From Collinsella sp. (GTDB lineage: Bacteria; Actinomycetota; Coriobacteriia; Coriobacteriales; Coriobacteriaceae): a DNA stretch of 10,758 nucleotides. Positions within the stretch are counted from its first letter, which is position 1, and every line of letters starts with the position of its first letter. Location of the stretch: the NCBI GenBank assembly GCA_019414325.1, contig DXMG01000059.1:1-10758 (forward strand), given 5' to 3'. Positions 6,549-10,758 of this stretch are shown in pieces. A program made the position numbers and the translations under genes. Below the pieces are notes generated by a model, which was not told the DNA's origin, ran no database searches, and saw only the letters and a list, made by a program, of their open reading frames with translations.

Positions 6549-7658
6549 TTAGAGAAGTTCTTTGCGTGAAGCCAAGTAGGCGTGAGTATGGCGCTCAAGA
6601 AGCTCGTCCTCAACGCTCGTTAGACGAATGGCGCCAAGTGCCGCGGGCAGCGGCAGCATGCTGCGGTTCGAGCGAGCGAACTGCTGCTTGCGGAACTCCT
6701 CGATATATGCGGCAGGCTCCAGATCGAAGGCAAGTTCCTCGATACCAAAGTCCTCCAGGCAGTCATCGACCTCAAAGACGTAATCGATATCGAAGTCGCA
6801 GGCATCATGTGCTAGGCGCGCCTCAAAGCGCATGCCCTCGGACAACAGCTGGTAGGCAGGGACCTGCGAAGCGGCATCGCCCAAGCAAGCGCGCAAGGTA
6901 CGCTCCCCCGTCTTGCCAAAATCGAGCGCATGGCGAGCGCTCGGGTTCGTGGCCGTCAGCACGTCCTTGCGGGCAGTCTGAGACCATTGAACGGCATTGA
7001 CGAGCGCGACCTCCTCGCCCGCGAGAATCTCGGGGACGGTCTCAGTAAACTGATTCCAGCGGGACTTGCTGCTCGAAAGCATGGTGCCAACAAGTACCGC
7101 ATAGCCGAGCTTGAGGTCCTCGGGGTCCGCCTCGCGAACAAGGTCGAGGTCACACACGACCAGGCCCGGCTCGGGACGGAACGCGATAGCGGGAAGCGCA
7201 TTCACCGACGAGGCGACGAGCGGCTTCATGGTCGTCGCGACCGTGAGCATGGCGTCGAACGTCGTCGGCAGCAAGGCACACTCGGTGCGACCGCACCACT
7301 GATTGGCACACCAGCAAACGACCGAGCAGGTTGCGGCATCGCCAACGGCAACAACGAGATCGTCGCAGGTAATGCCATTAGCCGACAGGGCGCCAAAGAC
7401 GGTATCGGCATCGGCCAGCGTAGCACCGGCAGGCGAAACCTCAAGCGAAAGCTGCGACACGGCAAAACCAGCGTCGACCAGCGCACGCTCGACGACCTCA
7501 CCAAAGCGCTCGGAGGTGGCGTCGTTCCAAACCACCATCGCGCGCTTAGGCTTGCCCACAGCCGAGGCAAACATGCGCGACAGTTCCTCAAACGCGCCAA
7601 GACCGACGCGAACATCGACACTACGGTTTTGGAAATTGATGAGTTGACGGCGAATCAT
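6549..7658 (-). CDS. aroB: AroB-like protein (3-dehydroquinate synthase family), active site apparently lost
   Basis: True AroB converts DAHP to 3-dehydroquinate using NAD and a divalent metal. This 369-residue product keeps the family's length and order: TLADADTVFGAL, DDLVVAVGD, LLPTTFDAML, VVCDLDLV, LDFGKTGE and the C-terminal SMLPLPAALGAIRL all align with AroB segments. However, the NAD-binding GGGVxGD is VGDAATCS (105-112), the PTTLLxxVDSSVGGKT site is PTTFDAMLTVATTMKP, AEVIKYG is YAVLVGT with no metal-binding Glu, NxGHTFGHA is DFGKTGERT (246-254) with both His gone, the HGExVA site is LSEGMRFEA, and the DKK near the end is KQQ. It is therefore probably not a dehydroquinate synthase. The ATG at 7658 forms an ATGA overlap with the aroK stop; an in-frame TTG at 7691 is less likely. 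The frame is fully open and base composition matches its neighbours, which argues for maintained function rather than decay. Family membership is fairly sure; the function is unknown. Confidence 0.8.
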   Translation of the reverse strand: MIRRQLINFQNRSVDVRVGLGAFEELSRMFASAVGKPKRAMVVWNDATSERFGEVVERALVDAGFAVSQLSLEVSPAGATLADADTVFGALSANGITCDDLVVAVGDAATCSVVCWCANQWCGRTECALLPTTFDAMLTVATTMKPLVASSVNALPAIAFRPEPGLVVCDLDLVREADPEDLKLGYAVLVGTMLSSSKSRWNQFTETVPEILAGEEVALVNAVQWSQTARKDVLTATNPSARHALDFGKTGERTLRACLGDAASQVPAYQLLSEGMRFEARLAHDACDFDIDYVFEVDDCLEDFGIEELAFDLEPAAYIEEFRKQQFARSNRSMLPLPAALGAIRLTSVEDELLERHTHAYLASRKELL

Positions 7659-8188
7659 AGCAATCCACGCTCCAAAAGCTTCTCGGCACAAAGGTAGGAA
7701 ACGTCCTCGAAGGACTTGTTGCGAATATCAAGGGTAATATCGGCGGCCTGGCGATACAGCGGACGGCGATGCTCAAACAGGCGCGCAGCATGCTCGGGCG
7801 AGCGGAAATCGGGCCGGGTATCGGAGCGGCGAATCTGACGCAACGAGTCCTCAAAGTCGCCTTCGAGGTACACGCAGGTACCCATCTCGTGCATCAGCTC
7901 AATGTTCACCGGCGTCTCGACGATGCCACCCCCGCACGATACCAGCAGGCTGCGCTCGCTTTGAAGCGAACGAAGTGCCGAGGTCTCGAGCTCGCGAAAA
8001 CGATCCTCGCCCTCGGTCTTAAATATCTCGGTCACCGACTTGCCGCATCGACGCACAACCAAACGATCGGTATCGATGAATCGACGCTTGAACATAGTGC
8101 CCACGTTGCGCGCAAGCGTCGACTTGCCCGCGCCCAAAAAGCCGATAAAGAAGATATGGTCGCAGCCGTGTTTGATGTGCTGAGACAT
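7655..8188 (-). CDS. aroK: Shikimate kinase
   Basis: Shikimate kinase phosphorylates shikimate with ATP in the chorismate pathway. The 177-residue product, normal in length, has Walker A GFLGAGKST at 16-24, the DTD pair at 39-41 whose second Asp binds shikimate, FRELE with R65, the GGG substrate loop at 86-88 (SCGGGIVE), a lid region around RSDTRPDF (121-128), and RRPLYRQAAD (141-150) with the substrate-binding Arg. Nothing essential is missing, in contrast to the downstream AroB-like gene. The ATG at 8188 lies eight bp after the yqeG stop, with AGG about seven bases upstream. The gene overlaps aroB by four bases. Gluconate kinase-like relatives share this fold, but the substrate motifs and the aro neighbour favour AroK. 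Confidence 0.94.
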   Translation of the reverse strand: MSQHIKHGCDHIFFIGFLGAGKSTLARNVGTMFKRRFIDTDRLVVRRCGKSVTEIFKTEGEDRFRELETSALRSLQSERSLLVSCGGGIVETPVNIELMHEMGTCVYLEGDFEDSLRQIRRSDTRPDFRSPEHAARLFEHRRPLYRQAADITLDIRNKSFEDVSYLCAEKLLERGLL

Positions 8189-8196
8189 GGCGAAAC

Positions 8197-8694
8197 CTAT
8201 TCCTCGCAGGGAAGGTCGCGCAGGGCCCGGCGCTCAAAGATACGGAAGATCTGCGTGTACCACAGGTCCTGGGTTGCCTGCGGCTTGACCAGAATAGTGT
8301 CAACGCCGGCAAAGTTTCCGCTCCACACGTCCGTGTACAGTTGATCGCCGACCAGAACGGCCTCGTCAGCCGTGGCGCCCAGACGCTTAAGACCCGCTTT
8401 GAGGGCAAAGGGCGCCGGCTTCATGGCGTGGCTAATGGCCTCGAGTCCCAGCTCGCGTGCAGAGCTCATGACCTGGTCGCGATGCCAGTTGTTGGACACC
8501 ATGCACAGCTTAAAGCCTTTGGCGCGGGCGGTATCGAGCCAAGCGGAAACCGCGGCGGGAACCTGCTCGGTGTCGCGCGGCACCAGGGTGTTATCGCGAT
8601 CGAGCAGAATGGCGCGTTTGCCGTCGGCCCACAGGGTATCAAGGTCGATGCGATCGACCGAGGCAACGTATCGTTTGGGGCTAAAAATCCTCAT
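8197..8694 (-). CDS. yqeG: YqeG family HAD-IIIA type phosphatase
   Basis: This is a small cytoplasmic HAD-superfamily hydrolase of the YqeG type; the physiological substrate is not established. The 165-residue product has all HAD motifs: nucleophile motif I DRDNTL with D32 and D34 (family members usually read DLDNTL), motif II Ser in VSNN (66-69), the Lys of MKPAPFAL (K92), and motif III GDQLYTDV with D117 and D122. The frame stays open upstream to 8910, but that stretch reads as Arg/Ser/Pro-rich antisense-like protein overlapping mltG. The ATG at 8694, one base after the mltG stop, matches the conserved MRIFSPKRYVASV start and has TTGGA upstream. In Bacillus yqeG lies beside aroE; here it is beside aroK. 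Confidence 0.92.
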   Translation of the reverse strand: MRIFSPKRYVASVDRIDLDTLWADGKRAILLDRDNTLVPRDTEQVPAAVSAWLDTARAKGFKLCMVSNNWHRDQVMSSARELGLEAISHAMKPAPFALKAGLKRLGATADEAVLVGDQLYTDVWSGNFAGVDTILVKPQATQDLWYTQIFRIFERRALRDLPCEE

Positions 8695-8695
8695 G

Positions 8696-10051
8696 CTAAT
8701 TCCAAGACTGTTGATGCTCTTCGTAGGTTTGCGAGAAGTACTCCTCGTCCTGCGTAATGTAGAAATACAGGTCATCGGAGTCGGTCGGCTCAAGGGTGGC
8801 CTTGAGCGCCTCGAGCGACGGAGAGCAAATGGGCGTGGGCGGGAGGCCCTCGTGCTTATAGGTGTTATAGAGGCTATCACTCTGCAGGTCGTCGGCGGTA
8901 ACCTCGCCACCGGTGACGTACATCATGGTCGCGTCGCTGTTGAGGTAGCGCAGGCCATCGAGCTTGCCCGCCAGACGGTTGTAGAAGACCGAGGCCACAT
9001 GCGCGCGCTGGTCGGCGTTGAGGCCCTCGCGCTCGACGATCGAGGCAAGGTTAACGATGTCGTAATCGGACATCTCCACGCCATAGCGCTCCTTGATCTT
9101 GGCCTCGCAGCTGGCAAAGTCAAGCGACTTATACTCGGCGTTGAACTGGTCAAGCATGGCGCGAATCACATCATCGGCGCTTGGGTCCTTACCCAGCGAA
9201 TAGGTCTTGGGGAACAGGAAGCCCTCGAGCGAATCGTTCGCGGCGTCTTTAAGGAAAGCGTAATCATTCACATAATTGCTCGCCTTGGCCTGGTTAAGGA
9301 AGTCCTCCTTAGAAATGCTGTCGTATGCCTTGGCCACGCGGTCAGCGACCTGGTCAACCGTCAGACCCTCAGGGATAGTCAGCGCATCGGAGCCCGCATT
9401 GGGGCCTTCCATGAGCTGCTGAACGACCTTGGTCGCGTCCATGAGCGTGTTGAACGAGTAGGTGCCAGGCTTAAGCGACATGTCGGCGTTGAGCTTTTTG
9501 ACCGCCGCGTAATAATCCTTGGGATCTTCGACGATATGGTTCTCAGAGAGAATCGAAGCGATGCTGTCACCCGAGGCACCATCGGGAATCGTGATAGTAA
9601 CTTGCTGGCCAGCAGCGACTTTCGCATCCTCACCGCCAAAGAAGCCCTTGACGGCCGGCACGACAAAGAAAACGATCGCGACAAGCGCAAGCACGGCGAC
9701 AACGCCACCGATAATCATAGGCACCGGGGAGCTTTTCTTTTGGGCACCACGGCGGGCGTGCGTGTTATAGCTCGAGCGCGTGGCCGGAGCAACGCCGTGC
9801 GAGCCATGAGCATGATGTGCGTGGGAGCGTGATTGCGGGGCCTGTCCCTGCGTGCGCTGGGCAGGAGCCTGTTGCTTAAAACGAGCGCCGCCAGCGGGCT
9901 GCGCGGGACGAGCGGCGGGCTGTTGAGCAGCACGCTGAGTAGGCCGAGCCGAACGCTGCGTCGGCTGCGCGGGGCGCTGACCAGGCTGAGCAGGGCGCGG
10001 CGCGGGCTGCCGTGTACGATTCTGCTGGCGCGGATCGGAAGCGCTAGGCAT
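8696..10051 (-). CDS. mltG: Endolytic murein transglycosylase MltG with a long Pro/Gln/Arg-rich cytoplasmic extension
   Basis: MltG cleaves nascent peptidoglycan near the membrane and is thought to terminate glycan elongation. The 451-residue product has three parts. Residues 1-108 are low-complexity and basic, rich in Pro, Ala, Gln and Arg, with a His-rich patch HAHHAHGSHG at 77-86. Residues 111-133 are a single membrane span (PMIIGGVVAVLALVAIVFFVV), predicted N-in. Residues 148-448 are the extracellular YceG domain with LEGFLFPKTY (275-284), the catalytic Glu340 in LASIVEREG, VFYNRL, NSDATMMY, and the YNTYKHEGLPPTPICSPS motif. E. coli MltG is about 340 residues, so the extra length is mostly N-terminal. 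The ATG at 10051 is supported by GAGGAGG six bases upstream (plus 10058-10064) within the ruvX 3' end, which it overlaps by eight bp. Confidence 0.94.
   Translation of the reverse strand: MPSASDPRQQNRTRQPAPRPAQPGQRPAQPTQRSARPTQRAAQQPAARPAQPAGGARFKQQAPAQRTQGQAPQSRSHAHHAHGSHGVAPATRSSYNTHARRGAQKKSSPVPMIIGGVVAVLALVAIVFFVVPAVKGFFGGEDAKVAAGQQVTITIPDGASGDSIASILSENHIVEDPKDYYAAVKKLNADMSLKPGTYSFNTLMDATKVVQQLMEGPNAGSDALTIPEGLTVDQVADRVAKAYDSISKEDFLNQAKASNYVNDYAFLKDAANDSLEGFLFPKTYSLGKDPSADDVIRAMLDQFNAEYKSLDFASCEAKIKERYGVEMSDYDIVNLASIVEREGLNADQRAHVASVFYNRLAGKLDGLRYLNSDATMMYVTGGEVTADDLQSDSLYNTYKHEGLPPTPICSPSLEALKATLEPTDSDDLYFYITQDEEYFSQTYEEHQQSWN
9886..10009 (-). repeat. Degenerate Pro-Ala-Gln-Arg repeat coding tract in mltG
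   Basis: Residues about 15-55 of MltG are imperfect copies of an RPAQP-x-QR-like unit (RPAQPGQ, RPAQPTQ, RSARPTQ, RAAQQPA, RPAQPAG). The DNA shows the matching GCTG/GCGC-rich quasi-repeat. Such tracts can vary in copy number between strains. Confidence 0.6.
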
Positions 10052-10472
10052 GCTGAACCTCCTCGTTTTTACGATCGAGCCATGTCTGCAAGAACAGGCT
10101 GGCGGCGATCATGTCAATCTTGCCCCTCATCTGCTTTTCGTTGAGCCCCTGCTCCCGCAGGATTCGCTTGGCCTCCTGCGAGGACAGACGCTCGTCCTCA
10201 AACTCCAGCGGAAGTTCGAGCTCGTCGGCAATCTTTTGGGCCACGGCGGCGACGCGCTCGGCCTGGGGGCCGGGCTCACCGGCCATGGTCAAGGGACGTC
10301 CGCTTACCAGGATATCGGGCTCATAGTCCTCAACCAGGTAGCGAAACGTCTTTGCCATGCCAGTGACCTCGGCAGCAGGAAGCACCTTGACAGGCATCGC
10401 CATCTTGCCATCACGGCTCGAGACGGCAATGCCAATCCTGGTCTCCCCTATGTCCAGCGCGAGCGCGACCAC
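10044..10472 (-). CDS. ruvX: RuvX/YqgF family pre-16S rRNA nuclease
   Basis: YqgF/RuvX is an RNase H-fold nuclease linked to maturation of the 16S rRNA 5' end; older names call it a Holliday-junction resolvase. The 142-residue product has LALDIGETRIGIAVS at 4-18 with the first catalytic Asp (D7), SGRPLTMAGEPGPQA at about 57-71, FEDERLSSQEAKRIL at 90-104 with the conserved E/D-E-R-L-S, and GKIDMIAASLFLQTWLD at 117-133 with the last catalytic Asp. Length is standard. The start is GTG at 10472, directly before the conserved beta-strand, with AGG about eight bases upstream; I see no better start. It lies 17 bp after alaS and overlaps mltG by eight bp. alaS-ruvX-mltG is a conserved actinobacterial trio. 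Confidence 0.93.
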   Translation of the reverse strand: MVALALDIGETRIGIAVSSRDGKMAMPVKVLPAAEVTGMAKTFRYLVEDYEPDILVSGRPLTMAGEPGPQAERVAAVAQKIADELELPLEFEDERLSSQEAKRILREQGLNEKQMRGKIDMIAASLFLQTWLDRKNEEVQHA

Positions 10473-10489
10473 AGCGACAACCTAGGTTC

Positions 10490-10758
10490 TTAGGCGCCGA
10501 GCGCGGTCTTGGCGGCCGCGAGGGCATCGGCGATACCGGCGGCGTTCTTGCCACCGGCCTGGGCCATGTTGGGACGACCGCCACCGCGACCATCGACCAG
10601 GTCCGCGATCTGCTTGATCACGTTGCCGGCGTGGAAACCGGCCTTCACGGCGTCATCGGAGCCGGCGGCGAGCAGAGCCGGGATGCCCTTCTCGGTCACG
10701 CTGGCAACAACGCAGGCGACGGGGCCGGCGACCTTCTGGTGCACGGCATCCCAAACGT
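10490..10758 (-). CDS. alaS: Alanine-tRNA ligase, C-terminal fragment (runs off the window)
   Basis: AlaRS charges tRNA-Ala and edits misacylated Ser or Gly. Only the last 88 or so codons are inside the window: the frame is open to the edge and reads VWDAVHQKVAGPVACVVAS before continuing, so the GTG at 10744 is an internal Val, not a start. The visible part is the C-terminal DHHA1/C-Ala domain, with VACVVAS and IPALLAAGSDDAVKAG strands, followed by the diagnostic GGGRPNMAQAGGKN motif and a short Ala-rich end. It terminates with TAA at 10492-10490, 17 bp before ruvX. Truncation is due to the window only. As first visible gene it probably leads, or lies within, the alaS-to-aroB transcript. Confidence 0.97.
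   Translation of the reverse strand, partial: VWDAVHQKVAGPVACVVASVTEKGIPALLAAGSDDAVKAGFHAGNVIKQIADLVDGRGGGRPNMAQAGGKNAAGIADALAAAKTALGA

Noticed and set aside
6549..7658. AroB-like gene as a frameshifted pseudogene
   Set aside because: The frame is uninterrupted, full length and properly overlapped with aroK, and family segments continue to the C-terminus. Motif loss is by substitution, so I call it an intact but divergent CDS.
8695..8910. N-terminal extension of yqeG upstream of 8694
   Set aside because: The extra 72 residues are Arg/Ser/Pro-rich out-of-frame translation of mltG, and homologues start at the MRIFSPKRYV segment.
8372..9832. 486-codon open frame on the plus strand opposite mltG and yqeG
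   Set aside because: It is antisense to two genes with clear catalytic motifs, has no recognisable domain or good Shine-Dalgarno, and long antisense frames are expected at this GC content.
1..10758. Mobile element, CRISPR array, defence or toxin-antitoxin system
   Set aside because: No transposase or integrase motifs, spaced direct repeats, or small paired genes are present, and nearly all sequence is accounted for by housekeeping genes.

Overview
The window is a dense, GC-rich bacterial chromosome segment in which every convincing gene lies on the minus strand. Reading 5'->3' along that strand, from high to low coordinates, the order is: alaS (3' end only), ruvX, mltG, yqeG, aroK, an aroB-like gene, an M24 Xaa-Pro peptidase, efp, an Asp23/Gls24-family gene, nusB, xseB, tlyA, nadK, recN. 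The gene order is typical of Gram-positive bacteria. The alaS-ruvX-mltG-aro-pepQ-efp-nusB run resembles Actinobacteria such as Mycobacterium, and the tlyA-nadK-recN trio is also actinobacterial. The Asp23-nusB-xseB-tlyA-recN string recalls the Bacillus yqhY-nusB-folD-xseA-xseB-ispA-dxs-yqxC-ahrC-recN cluster. Together with the composition, this suggests the class Coriobacteriia, perhaps Collinsella or a relative. That placement is inference from remembered gene order, not a database match.

Layout. (1) 10758-6549: alaS, ruvX, mltG, yqeG, aroK and the aroB-like gene have gaps of 1-17 bp or overlaps, so they probably form one transcript. They cover tRNA charging, pre-rRNA processing, peptidoglycan termination, a HAD phosphatase and aromatic biosynthesis. 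(2) 6548-6417: a 132-bp intergenic region holds a TTGACA box just after the aroB-like stop and a 63-nt multi-segment hairpin with a 12-bp palindrome at its tip. (3) 6416-5286: the M24 peptidase, followed by a strong intrinsic terminator at about 5217-5262. (4) About 5210-5126: an efp promoter with a perfect TATAAT. (5) 5125-22: efp, asp23-like, nusB, xseB, tlyA, nadK and recN form a second tight operon. Several Shine-Dalgarno sequences lie inside the last codons of the gene upstream, and there are ATGA or short overlaps. This operon covers translation, transcription antitermination, rRNA 2'-O-methylation, NADP synthesis and DNA repair.

Most of the content is ordinary housekeeping. I see no mobile element, CRISPR array, tRNA, rRNA, toxin-antitoxin or defence module. 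The strongest anomaly is the aroB-like gene: it is full length, in frame and alignable to 3-dehydroquinate synthase, but it has lost essentially all the NAD-, zinc- and substrate-binding signatures, while the adjacent shikimate kinase looks intact. Lesser points are the structured leader before the peptidase, an xseB gene without neighbouring xseA, a long acidic tail on NusB, and a Pro/Gln/Arg-rich cytoplasmic extension on MltG. No stretch above 300 bases lacks a gene.
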